A stretch of 64,000 nucleotides of DNA from Lunularia cruciata (Eukaryota > Streptophyta > Marchantiopsida > Lunulariales > Lunulariaceae). The translations under genes and the position numbers were made by a program. Where the stretch lies: assembly GCA_948567375.1 (NCBI GenBank), contig OX419756.1, forward strand, positions 52,678,552 to 52,742,551, written 5' to 3'. The notes under the pieces are model-generated. The model was not told where the DNA came from. It worked only from the letters and a program-made list of their open reading frames with translations, and searched no databases. Positions 33,701 to 44,559 of the stretch are shown in pieces; position 1 is the first letter of the stretch, and every line of letters starts with the position of its first letter.

Positions 33701-34405
33701 CTTGTTCCAGATTCTCTTCTTGCTCCTCCTCCCTCTCAGTTTCCTCATACTTCTACATTCTTGACCACTATATCCCAATCCCTCCAACAAGCCAAATCTC
33801 ACCTCCTTGTTGCTCAGAATCGCCAAAAACAATATGCGGACCATCATCGTCGTGATCTCACCTTTGAAGTTGGTGATAAAGTCATGCTATCCTCTAGTAA
33901 CCTCCCTCTCCCACTTGATACCCAAGTTCGTAAACTTACTCCTAATTGGATAGGACCCTTTGATATCACACACATTATCTCTCCTGTTGCTTATCGACTT
34001 GCCTTACCTTGTCACATGCGTATCTATCCTGTCTTTCATGTTTCCAAGTTAAAACCCTTTGTTCCTAACCCTTCTTCCTTTTCCTCTTGAGTCCAACCTC
34101 CCCCTCTTCCTATCCTTATCAATGATCATGAGGAGTACAAAGTTGATCGTATCCTTGCGCGTCACCATATTCAACGAGGCCATCGCCAACATATGGAGTA
34201 CAAGGTCCTTTGGAAAGGGTATCTCCTTCATGATGCCACATGGGAACCTCTTTCTCACCTCCAGAATGCATAGATAGCCATCAAGGACTTCAAAGCTTTA
34301 CTGGCAACGAGGACGTCACCAACTAGCGGCAGGGGAATATGTAACAATATGGAGTTTAAAGATAAAGTTAGTCAGGCTTACAAAGTACAAAATAAGACAA
34401 AATAG
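30782..34405 (+). pseudogene. pol of element 1: PR-RT-RH-INT-chromodomain (stops)
   Basis: Polyprotein in the frame -1 to gag. Protease: ILVDSRS at about 30890, where the family has DSG, so the active site is altered. RT: about 31540-32070 with FLDD at about 32000. RNase H: about 32430-32660 (VDFDASNFAIG, later YSARDREQLA). Integrase: HMGVDKT with CESCQW near 33060-33160, then core motifs near 33245 and 33430 (ISDRDP). GPF module (WIGPFDI) lies near 33950. Chromodomain: about 34130-34265, with YKVLWKGY and ATWEPL, predicted to read histone H3 lysine-9 methylation. Stops at 31151, 31448, 31502, 31635, 32072, 33105, 33442, 34088 and 34271 interrupt it. The frame continues through the polypurine tract into the LTR and ends at 34403. 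Confidence 0.92.
34331..34337 (+). other. Polypurine tract of element 1
   Basis: AGGGGAA lies two bases before the 3' LTR (34340), the expected plus-strand primer position. It lies inside the extended pol frame. Confidence 0.75.
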
Positions 34406-34762
34406 CCTAGAATATTCTACAAGCATCTAAGAAGCTTCTTGGGAAGCTTCCCAACTAGTTAACTTGTGCCCTAAGCAAGTAGCTTCTAAAAGGAAGCTTC
34501 TAGAAGCTTCTAACTAGCTTAGCTTGCACGCCAAGTAGGTGGCTTCTAGAAGGAAGCTTCTTGAAAAGCTTCCTAGTTAACTTGGCTTGCACTCCAAGAA
34601 AGCGGCTCAAGGAAGCTTCTTGAGAAGCTTCAAGAGTCTTGTATGCTACCTATAAATACCAAGGCCGAAGCTCATGCTAGGCATTTGGAGTTTTCCCTCA
34701 TTCAAGTGTCCCAATGTGAGTTTCCATTCTCCTATTTCTCTCCTTGGTTTCGGTCTTTTACA
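34340..34762 (+). repeat. 3' LTR of element 1
   Basis: The 423-bp partner of 29181-29603, with the TATA box at 34651-34658. Differences from the 5' LTR are almost all C/T or G/A. Confidence 0.95.
34410..34631 (+). promoter_or_regulatory. Heat-shock-element arrays in 3' LTR
   Basis: Same cluster as in the 5' LTR, including the perfect four-unit GAAgcTTCtaGAAgcTTC at 34493-34510. The first three-unit site has lost its third GAA (GAA to CAA at 34420-34422). Read-through from this LTR would point rightward into 34763 and beyond. Confidence 0.75.
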
Positions 34763-34767
34763 TAGGT

Positions 34768-36540
34768 TAACCTTGAGATCCATAAGTTGAAGTGATCTAT
34801 TATCATAGCAAAGATCTTCTGTGTATGGTACCATGGAAAAACTTATGTCTACTATCATATAGTAGCACCAAGTTCCCTTGTACAACCTGCACAAGTTTGA
34901 TCTTCTTGTCATGGGATTCTTTCCTTTGTTGTTGCTTCTCCCTTGTGCACTTGCTTGAGTACTTTCATTGTTCATCTAGAACCATAAGGTGTTGTAGGCA
35001 GAGTGCTTGACTATCTTCTACTGACATACATTCTTCAAAGAGTATCCAAGAAGTAATCACTTTGAATTCCAATAGCATGATAGGATACAAGCCATAGCTC
35101 AAGAAGTAAGGTGTTTACTTGGTGGTAATCTTCTTTGTAGTGTGGTACACCCATAATGTTGTAGTTAGCTTGGTATTCCAGTCATAAGCATAGTTAATGA
35201 TGACCTTGTTAAGAATTTCACATAATAGACTATTGGCTTTCTTTGTCAATCCATTTGCCTTTGGGTTGTAGGGGTAGTCTTCTTATGCTTAATTTGAAAA
35301 TGTTGTGTAAAAGATTCTATTAAGAAATGCACTTCCCTATCACTAACTAGCTCCAAGGGATAGCCATACCAAGAGATAATGTTTTGAAAGAAAAATTCAG
35401 CTATGGTGTTAGGGTTACCCTTGCAAGTGGTTTTGGCCTTGACCATCTTGGTGGCATAATCAATAGAAACTAGAATGTGGATCTTCTTGGTTGTTCTCAG
35501 GATGGGTTGGATTAGATGTAAAAATTTTATTCCCCACTTCTCAAATGGTGGCAATGGGAAAAATTGGTGTAGTGGACATTGAGTTGATAGAGTAGGTCTT
35601 CTAATCCTCTGAACATGCATCACATCTCTAGATGTAATCTTGTACATAGTTGGCCACCAGTATCTAGTTGCCAAAATCTTCTTCATAGTGTTCTTTAAGG
35701 GGAAGTACCCTCTTGCAACTTATGAGTGCAATGCCTATATCACTCCTCCAACTATTGACACTTCCAAATAGCGCCAATGTACTTCATTGGATCCCAACTT
35801 GAACAATACATTCCCCTTGATTTGGTATGGCTCCATCTTCTGCAAAAACACTCCATGTTGCTTTGGATCTATTCCAAGAATGCATTGCAAGTTGCATAAG
35901 TATTGGTAATCCTCCAAGTACCTCATTCTTTGGTTTGTTGTAATGTGAAATAGTTACCCATTGGGAAACTCATCTCCCAAATCCTTAGTTTGATCTTGAG
36001 TTTTTAGCTTGGAGAGAAAATCAACATTTCCATGTTGTACTCCTTTTCAGACCTACACAATGTAAGTGAATTCTTGCAAGAGGAATATCCACCTTGCAAT
36101 GTGCCCTAAAAGGTATGCCTTCTTTACTAGGTGTTGTAGTGCAAAATGATTTACATGAAACACAAACTCATAACCTAGTAGGTAGTGACCAAAAATTTTA
36201 CATGCATACACCATTTTAAGTGCCATTCTTTTTGTAGTGGTTTACTTTTTCCCAGCATCCAATAGTTGTGTACTTGCAAAATAAAGCACAAAGTCCTTCT
36301 TGTTACTATCTTTCTAACTAAGGACTACTCCTATTGTTGTTGTTGTTGTTGTTGACGTATCTACATATACATGAAACAAGTTATCCAAATTAGGAGCTCT
36401 CATGACAAGTGCTTCAACCAATTTCATCTTCATTACTATGAAAGCTTGCTCCTATTATGGTGGCCACACATAATCTTTTGATTTCTTCAATAACTTGGTG
36501 AGTGGTGCTTGTGGTACTCACATTTTTTGTTTTTGGTAGA
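34768..36540 (-). pseudogene. Older Ty3/gypsy RNase H-integrase remnant
   Basis: Minus strand, from the right: RT/RNase H connection (36540-36400, with a KSKDYVWPPQ block), RNase H (about 36330-36100, IGVVLS and HYLLGYEF), integrase zinc region and core (35686-35246: YWWPTMY, ILVSIDYATKMV, NIISWYGYPLELVSDREVHF), then the C-terminal segment (IGPF-type region to NRSLQLMDLKVN at 34768). Stops interrupt it. It resumes at 29180 beyond element 1, so it predates that insertion. A (TTG)7 run lies within the RNase H part at 36334-36354. Confidence 0.8.
36334..36354. repeat. (TTG)7 microsatellite
   Basis: Seven TTG units in a row. On the minus strand they encode a run of Gln or Thr depending on frame, inserted beside the RNase H motif of the gypsy remnant. 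Confidence 0.9.
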
Positions 36541-37019
36541 AATTAGAGTAAAATTAGCTGTTAGTAGTAGAAAGAGTTAGAAAATGAGTAAATATTTAGG
36601 ATAATTCTATGTAAGTTCATAAAAGGAGTAGAAGTAATAATCAGACCAGCTGATGTATAATCCAATCCAAGTACAACTTGCATTAGGAAGGAACTACAAC
36701 CAAAGTAAGAAGGTCTGATCCAATCTGCCTCACTTTGCATTGGACTCCTAAGTACTTTGGGTGGTAAAGTTTGAGTGTCAAAGTCAAGAAACTTTGGCTT
36801 GGAATTTTTAAAGATCTTATTCAAGGTGATATGGGCTGAGGAGTGATGTTGGGCCATTGAAGGATGAATTTAAAGGCACTATCACAAAATGGTTGGATTG
36901 TGTAAACTTAGATTTGACATGGACTTGTTGAGAGAAGCATGCAATCCCTATGAATTGGCAATTGACAAATGAGCAAAAAATCCCAACATGCTCAATTTAG
37001 GGTGAAGCAATGACAAACT
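36541..37019. other. Unassigned spacer
   Basis: No domain, LTR edge or RNA gene is visible. A minus frame at 36857-36561 has no known motif. Confidence 0.35.
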
Positions 37020-38143
37020 TACATTGATCAACTCAAGAAAATTTGATTTAGCTTGAGAGTGTAGATGAATGCAAGAATGTGAGGTTAATTTGCTTTTTGC
37101 AAGGGCCTACATGCACAAGAGTAGCACAATGAAGACAAAGGAAAGAAGTAGAATGCTTATAATTTCATTAAGGTATCCTATGATTCAAAGGTTGGATATG
37201 CTAGCGTGCTTTGACTTGTTGGTGAAGTTGCAAGTCACATTTTTCGCCTAGAATTGGAACCTCAGCTTGCTTTGACTCATGATTGAGATCACAACCAAAA
37301 TTTTGAGAAAGATGTTGATGGGGAATGTTAATGAGGCAATCTTGCAAGATGGCCAAAAGAGGATTAGAGACTGATATTGAGATCAGTGGCTAGCAAGCCA
37401 ACTAGAATCACCTTTGATTCAAAGTGTGATGCTTTAGAAGAAACAAAAGAGATGAAGTCATCATCTTGTGAGCTAAGGTAGAAGAATGGATACAAGGTGG
37501 AGATGTATATCAATCCAATGAAGAGAAGCATCATTAGCTCTATCATGGCCATGTAAAATCTGATCAAACCACATATGTTAGTAAAAAGCAAGTAGTGTTC
37601 TTTCACTTGATGTTTGCAAGAGTTAACATGAATTGAGTCACATGCTTCTACCAACAAACTCAACATATGGTGTTGTAGTGGCAATTGAACTTACCTCAAC
37701 ACTATTTTGTGCCATTTGTAGCACATTTCTACTTTGGATTGAATCTCATGACAATGGAGGAGAGAAAGTATATGGTATTGCACTTTCATCCCAACTTGAG
37801 AAGAGTAGCTAATCCGGATGAGTTGAAGTACATCTTGGAGATGAAGGCAAATGATCAACATTTTGTCAAGATGTGACAAGAAAAGACAATGACAACGGAA
37901 GTTCCTAAGTCAAGGAAGTGGTTTAAACTTGAGTGAGCTACATCAATGCTTGTAAGGAGAACAAGACAAAGACCTTACCCCAAGCCAAAGAAATGGTGGA
38001 TTTGTCTTTGGGAGCAAAGGAGGAAGCCAAGTTGAATACTAACAAGAAGAAGAAGAACTCACTTTGAAGACCAAAGATTCAACAACATAGAGTGAAAGTG
38101 AGCTTGAAGTTTAATAGGAGGATCAAGACATGGACATTGGATC
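37020..38143 (+). pseudogene. Extra gypsy ORF, decayed (copy 3)
   Basis: Plus-strand frames contain SKPTRITFDSKCDALEETKE near 37390-37440, followed by NGYKVEMYINPMKRSIISSI near 37485-37545. This is the same order as FKSKKT..NG.KV then SIMK in the other copies. A later frame (37685-37876) is FHPNLRRVANPDELKYILEM, and Lys/Glu-rich sequence follows to 38100. It is cut off at 38143 by the LTR arm. Confidence 0.45.
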
Positions 38144-38662
38144 TATAACACCCATTTGTGCATGTATATGCTATTGTGATATTTAGTTTAGTATAACAAG
38201 TACTTGAGAAATATCATTTATATATAGATAGAAAATGGTTCTACATTAGTCATAATTAGCTAAAGTTAGTTATTGCTAAGATAGAGGAGACTTCAATTTA
38301 GAGGAAATAAAAGATGAGCACCATTATTTTGGATTCTAGTATATTGACTTGGTATTATTCATAGGTGTTTGGTTTTGAGGAAAGAATTGAGAACTCTTGG
38401 ATCCATAAACCTTTTTTCTTCAGATTCTTCTATAGCCCAAGGATAGCCTATGTGAAGGAATCTTTGACTTAGTGGTTGGGTCAAGATAAGACCATATGCT
38501 TAGAGTAATATTCCCATGAATATAGATATTTCTTTAGATTTTTGACTTTATTTGACTTTTAGCCTAATAACTTGAGTTACTCTAGTAATTAATAACTTTG
38601 GTGCATAATTATTTCACAAATATATAAACTAGGGGTGGGGAGGTACTCATCATCCTTTCATT
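38144..38662 (+). repeat. Left LTR arm (plus orientation)
   Basis: Starts TATAACACCCATTTGTGCAT and runs to ACTCATCATCCTTT. It is the reverse complement, with scattered substitutions, of 42653-43169. A TATATAAAC promoter-like box lies near 38623. Sequence to about 38890 may be the rest of the LTR (R/U5). Confidence 0.75.
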
Positions 38663-40325
38663 TGCAACTATCTCTCTCATGAGTTCTCTAGTGAGCAATG
38701 GTTTGAGTCTTGGAGTGTTTGCCTTGGAGGAGTATGATGGAGTTTAGGTTCCTTAACTTCTTAGTCCATGGTGTGCAACCATAATATCCATTGGAGATTC
38801 ATTCTAAGTAAGAGATAGGCGAACTCAAATTTTTGGTTCTATTATTTGGACCTCTCTAGAAGGTAAGATGATGTTCCATGTTCAATTTTACATTAAACAA
38901 AAAGAGGCTATGAGAGCTCACTTGGAATGAACATTAGCAGAGGAGAGTGCTGATCTTATGTTAGAGAACCAAGACCCATTTTTGTACCATGTAGCTCATT
39001 ATGATGTCTTTAAGTTGATTTTGTACATCTTGTATACATGAGAGGATTTGGAGAGATTGTGGGAGGTGGATTGTAATTTTGGAGATTATAGTAAATTTGG
39101 GGAAATCTTCAAGTTTATGATCTAGACTTGGACTTTATAAACATGATAGCTTGGGTTATTCTTCAGCACACTTGAAATTATTGTGAGAGCTAACACATGC
39201 ATTGAGCTAGAATTTTTGGAAGTTGATACGGTAAATTGCTCCTAAAACAACATGCTCTTTCAAAATTTGTACATACTTTGACATTTCTAGGTCTTGAATT
39301 GGATTTACATGAAACTTTCCAAGGAAATTAAATGGTAGATGGGCTACCTCTTGGTTTAAAATCAAGAGATCATTCATGTAGAGAGAATTATAAAGTTTTG
39401 AAGTGAGGTAGTAGTTTTTAGACCAAATCTAAAAGATCTGTGATGAATATAAAGTTGCTTAGACCAAATGGCTCAATGAAAATATGTAAAATTTTGCAAG
39501 GGATGACACCTTGGGGTGAAATCAAGTATGAAAATTTTCAAATGACTATGATATACCAATTGAGAGAATTTAATGATATTGTGAGGAAAGATCAATTTTG
39601 GAGAATTGAGATCTCATGCATGAGGAGTGTGAGGACAACCAAGAATATGTTTTTGAGTGTTTGTACTCATCTTGGGAGCATGGAGGGACACCAAGAGTGG
39701 AAATTGAGGCTATGCAAGGTTCCTTGAGGGTTTGAGGTGATTGTAGGGGTTAATTCAAGGAAAAGAGAGTTTAGAATAAAATTTGAAAAGAGTGTTGAGA
39801 GGATCCAAAAACATACACTACTTAGAAGAAAGAGTGATTCTAAGTGCTTTTTATGTGGAGAAAGGGAATAAGGCAAGTTCATTTCTATTGACCTTTGATA
39901 ACAAGAGATTGAAGAAAAGGAGAGGCTTACTTGACTTGAGATTGCATGTTGGACCTTTTTCACCAAGATTGGGAGGGAGGAGATCTAAGACCAAAGAGTT
40001 GTGTGAGGTTTGTGGAGTGGAAGGACTTTCAAAAAGACATGAGTGTATTATAATAACAGCACTTTTAGAGACTTTGGTGAAATATCTTGGAAAGAGTCTT
40101 AGTATAGCTATAGAGAAACTACCAACTTTATCAACTACTTCTTAAGATTGATGATGGAGATAATGTTTCAACTTTTGGATAAACTATCCATGAATGTTTG
40201 ATTAATATACACTCTAGGATTTGATCTTGCTATATAAATCTTGGAGCAACCTGAACTTTTTGTGTTTTCTAGGGTGGATTACTCTCTGATGGTGTTATTC
40301 ATGTATAAACTCTATTAGTTATAGA
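38663..40325 (+). other. Leader between LTR arm and gag
   Basis: Contains several short plus-strand frames (39440-39727, 39783-40145) without recognised domains. One has the Cys pattern CEVCGVEGLSKRHEC near 40000, which is not a standard gag knuckle. No primer binding site could be placed with confidence. Confidence 0.35.
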
Positions 40326-42670
40326 TTGAGAGAAAAGGAAAAAAAAATGAGAGAAAAGAGAAAGATAGTAAGGTCTAAGATGGGGAAACTTATGGTTTTC
40401 TTTGGCAAAGATAGAAAATATATGGAGGCCTTTGTGAGAGACTTCAAGAGAGCTTTCAGAGCAGACAATGAGAAGAGGAAGAAAGAGTGGGTCTCATTAT
40501 TACCGGATTTCTTTGAGGATGCAGCCCTTACCTAGTAGGAGTCAAAATACCAACAAAAAAAGGAGAGACAAGCAAGAAGATTATTGGGAGAGTGCAATTA
40601 TAGCACTCATCAAACACTTTCTTCTAGATGAGAGATTGATGAGAAAGGTTACCTTCCTTAAGCAAGAAGATGTAGAGAAAGTGAGAGCCTATGCAAAAAG
40701 AGTGGAGAAATTATAATCCAAGTTTCTCATAATGTTGAAGAAGAGTAAGGATGATGTGAAGACTAGAATGATTTTCATAGGAGCCATGTTCATCAAGAAC
40801 ATTGTGGGAAGGTTGAGACCATAGATTAGAAGCAATGTGAGATATGAAAAACCTTCTTCCAAGGTTGAAGATATCAAGATTGCAGTACATACGGAAGAGA
40901 GTTTGGAAAGGAATGAGAGTGAAAGATATCATGCATCCTGCTCAAGGTTACAAGTATAGTGGAACCTCTAATACTTTGGTGATAAAGGTTGCACCACAAG
41001 TAGTAGTTGTTCTTACCCTTCTACCAAAAGATCCACTTCAAACCATCCCAAACAACTTGCAAATCTCAAGATCAATATAGTACAACTATGGGAGAAGAGA
41101 GAGATGGATCAAAATTTAGAGAGAGGGCCTAAGAGTTATAAACGCTATCCATATAGAGGAAGCCAACCAACCAATAATTTCAATGATAGAAATTGTTTTG
41201 GTTGTAGAAGAAGAGGTCACATCTAAAAGAATTGCCCAAATTCCACTTACCATGGAGGAAGGAGGTAGTGAAACCCAGTGGCTCCTAATCCAAATAAAGG
41301 TAAGAGAATAGCATTTATAGATGTGGTTGAGAGCAAGTATGATAAGGGGGAGTGCTCAAACTCCAAAGGTCTTAATTTGGATCTTTTGGCACAAGTGAAG
41401 AAGAGAGACCTCATTTTGCAAAGGATGTACACTCTTCTCAAGGATACTCCTAGCAAAGATACTTCTATGTCTACTAAGAGCACTCACACTAGCACCTCAA
41501 CACCATCAATAAAAAAGACTCCAAGAAATAAGTTGGGGATGGAGGATGTCTTGATCTCAAGATAACAATGGAACTAAAATGTGTTGGAGAATGTTTGTAG
41601 TCACAAGGCTAACATCATAGTGGATCAACTAAACACTTTGAATCCTACCTTGAGAAAGGAGCTTAGAGGTGGTTTGAGCTCTACAAGGAGCAAGAGGAAG
41701 AAGAAAGTAAAAGAGAAAGCTCCAATATCAATGGAGGTAATGGATGCCAAACCAACACCATGGGAAGCTTGTGAACATGCCTCCAAGATGATATGAAATT
41801 GAATGGTCACAACATCATGGATTCACTTGTTGATGGAGGATTTGCAATGAATGTCATGTTAGAGAGGTTGATGAAGAAGTTGGGTATGATAACCACTAGA
41901 CCTTCAACATTTATGGTGAGCATGGCAACAAGTAACAAGTTTGACTATTAGGTGTGATGGATAAGATGGGAGTTCAAAATCTTATGATTTTCTAAGTCTT
42001 GAAGAATTCAAGCTATGATTTTCTTCTTGGGAGGCCATGGTTGAGAGCAGCATGTACAACTGATCAATGGCACAAGGGGTACTTAAGGATTGAGCCATCA
42101 AAATTTGAATTATACTTTTTGTGACTAACACCACTAACACTTCACATTCAGACACACCATCTTTTGATTATTGGGAATCAGATTCAAAAGAAGGAGCTTC
42201 ATATGTGGACACAAGCATAGAAGAAGAGACTCCCATGGAAGATGAATCTGAATCTGATTTAGATATATATCCCTTGTGTGTTGTGGAATTTGCACCTAAG
42301 CCAAAGGTTTTGAAGGACCCAAATAGATCACCATTAACACTTGAAGAGATAGAGAGGAGGTTATCTATCCGCAAGTATGGTCCAAACATTACCAAGGAGG
42401 AGAAAGTGTGATTTTAGGAGATTTTCCACATGTTCATCCATGTGTTTGCTTTCAGTTACAAGGATCTAAAGGAAATTGGTGGGCTAGCCTATCTCTCATT
42501 CAAGATGAAACTCTAATGGCTATTATGGTAGCACACCATGGACTAAGAAGACAAGGAACCCCAACTCCATTATACTCCTCCAAGGCTAACACTCCAAAAC
42601 TCAAATCATTATTCACTAGAGAGCTTAATGAGAAAGAGATAGATGCAAAAAAAAGGATGATGAGTATCAC
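40326..42670 (+). pseudogene. Gypsy gag-protease remnant without RT
   Basis: Gag: MGKLMVFFGKDRKYMEAFVR near 40380-40440 resembles the start of a gypsy gag core, and a CCHC knuckle (CFGCRRRGH, a stop, then KNCP) is at 41190-41240. A protease-like block with the order LVDGGFAMNVM is near 41830 (family VDGGSGVNIM). A linker with HVFAFSYKDLKEI near 42440 corresponds to the segment before RT in plant gypsy elements (FAW.YK/DL). Coding ends at about 42670, where the inverted LTR arm starts; RT, RNase H and integrase are absent. Stops are present throughout. Confidence 0.6.
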
Positions 42671-43169
42671 TTTATCTTGAGTTTATATACTTGTGCAATA
42701 ATTATGCACCAAAGTTATTAATTATTGGAGTAACTCAAGTTAATAGTCTAAAAGTCAAATAAATTCTAAAATCTAAAGGAATATCTATACTCATGATAAT
42801 ATTTCTCTAAGCATGTGGTCTTATCTTGACCTAACCATTAAGTTAAGGATTTCTTCACATGTGCTATCCTTGGACTATAAAAGAATCCAAAGCAAAAAGG
42901 CTTGTGGGTCCAAGAGTTCTCAACTCTTTCTTCAAAGCCAGACACCTATGAATAATATCAAGTCAATTACATTAGAATCCAAAATAATGGTGCTCATCTT
43001 TCCTACTTCCTCTAAAGTAAGGTCCACTCTATCTTAACTATGACTAAATTTAGATAATCATAATTAATGTAAAATTATCATTTATCTCTATATAAATAAT
43101 ATCTCTCAAGTACTTATAATACTAAACTAAATATCACAATAGAATATACATGCACAAATAGGTATTATA
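42653..43169 (-). repeat. Right LTR arm (minus orientation)
   Basis: Reverse complement of the left arm, starting (minus) at 43169 with TATAATACCTATTTGTGCAT. A normal element would have this LTR in plus orientation. No matching target duplication is seen (GGATC on the left against GTACA on the right). Confidence 0.75.
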
Positions 43170-43170
43170 G

Positions 43171-43400
43171 TACAAGATGAGTATGAAGTTACAAAAGAGA
43201 AATGAGTACAAGGTTATGAAACAAAGTATGAGATTACAAATGAGAAACAAGTACAAGGTTAGGAATGAGAAACAAACTACAAGGTTACAATCAAGAAACA
43301 AAGTACGTGGTTACAAACAAGAAAAAAAATACAAGGTTATGAATAAGAAACAAAGTACAAGGTTACAAATGAGCAACAAGGTATGAGGTTATGAATGAGA
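43171..43400. repeat. Minisatellite, about 26-30 bp unit
   Basis: Around eight imperfect copies of a unit like GTACAAGGTTACAAATGAGA lie in tandem, immediately outside the right LTR arm. A second motif, GAGTGATTTCTTAC, repeats three times at 43420-43495. Confidence 0.8.
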
Positions 43401-43559
43401 ATCAAAGTATGAGTTTACATTGAGTGATTTCTTACAAGATGAAGCTACAAGAGTGATTTCTTACAAGTATGAGGTTCCATTGAGTGATTTCTTACCTAGA
43501 CAAAATAATATGTTTCTTGTTCACTCACAAAAGTAGAAAAATGGACCAAAATTGGACTC

Positions 43560-44500
43560 TTGAGAACAAGTGAGGCATAATTAGGTACATATTAGTGTGT
43601 ATTGACTATGCAACAACAATGGTAGAAGCCAAGGCTATCAGGAAGGATGATGTAGATATGGAGGCAGAAATTTTTTCCAAAATATCATCTCATGGTATGG
43701 CTATCCCTTGGAAATAGTCAAGGATCAAGGAGTACATTTTCTCAACAATTTGATTTGATCCTTGAAAATATATTTCTAGATCAAACAAAGGAAAACTACT
43801 TCTTTGAATCCTTAAGCTAATAGACTACTATGCAAATCCTAAACAAGTTCAAAGTCAATTATGCTTATGACTAGGATACCAAGCTACCAATAGCTCTATA
43901 GGCTTATAGAACCATGGAGAAGATCACCACTCAATAGACACCATATCTTCTTATATATTGTGTCTACTCATTTCTGCCTATATAATTTGATGTCCCTACC
44001 TATTAGATTTTATTTCAAGACAGAATATCAAAGCAAGAAAGTCAAAATCTTTGATTGCAGCAATTGATGTTCTTGAAAGAGAAGCGGGATAATTCTTGTG
44101 GGTGCACAAAGGAGAACCAGCAATATAGAAAAGAGCACCATGATAAGAAGATTTTATAGGTACACACAACCACAAGAGCCTTGGTACTACTCTATGATAA
44201 CTATTACAAATTATTTCCTAGCAAGTTGCACCTTTTTTTGGATGAGCAACATAGGAAAGAGCACTATGAGAAGAAGATCCAATGAGTACACATAGCCGCA
44301 AGAGCCTTGGTACTACTCTATGATAATTAACACAAATTATTTCCCATTAAGTTGCACCATTATTGGATAGGACCTTATTGCATAGACAAGGTTTACCCAA
44401 ATAGGTCATTGCAACTCACAAATCTAGAAGGAAATATTTTTTGCCACCCAAGTGAATGGATAGCAAGTACAAAGATATTATGACTAGAGAGAAGGAAGGA
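43560..44500 (+). pseudogene. Gypsy integrase C-terminal remnant
   Basis: Plus-strand frames include IDYATTMVEAKAI near 43600, SHGMAIPWK near 43690 and the C-terminal module around 44370-44450 (WIGPYCIDKVYPN, NRSLQLTNLEGN). These parallel the minus-strand integrase at 34768-35686. Many stops. Within it 44121-44239 is repeated at 44248-44366. Confidence 0.65.
44121..44366. repeat. 119-bp tandem duplication inside integrase remnant
   Basis: Two adjacent copies share GAGCCTTGGTACTACTCTAT and flanking sequence; the first is 44121-44239 and the second 44248-44366, with an eight-base gap and modest divergence. Confidence 0.75.
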
Positions 44501-44559
44501 TTGTCTCAATGTTTACATGGATGCTCATATTTGAGGAGTGGAATGTAGCAGCACACTAA

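Larger units (their letters stand above)
29181..34762 (+). mobile_element. Chromodomain Ty3/gypsy retrotransposon (element 1)
   Basis: Complete 5582-bp element: 423-bp LTRs (29181-29603 and 34340-34762, TG...CA), target duplication TAGGT (29176-29180, 34763-34767), initiator-Met PBS, gag, protease, RT, RNase H, integrase, chromodomain and polypurine tract, in chromovirus order. By eye the LTRs differ at about 15 of 423 positions, 14 of them transitions. About a dozen in-frame stops inactivate gag and pol, but pol shows no frameshift. It is inserted in the integrase tail of an older minus-strand gypsy. Related copies: 28390-28799, 52118-57952 and 63290-64000. Confidence 0.95.

Noticed and set aside
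29181-34762. Repeat-induced point mutation as cause of the transitions
   Set aside because: RIP is a fungal process; methylcytosine deamination explains the pattern in a plant.
38144-43169. DNA transposon with long terminal inverted repeats
   Set aside because: The interior encodes gag, a CCHC knuckle and protease rather than a transposase, and no target duplication is present, so the arms are treated as LTRs in opposite orientation.
43171-43400. Centromeric satellite
   Set aside because: Only about eight short imperfect units, local to one LTR edge.
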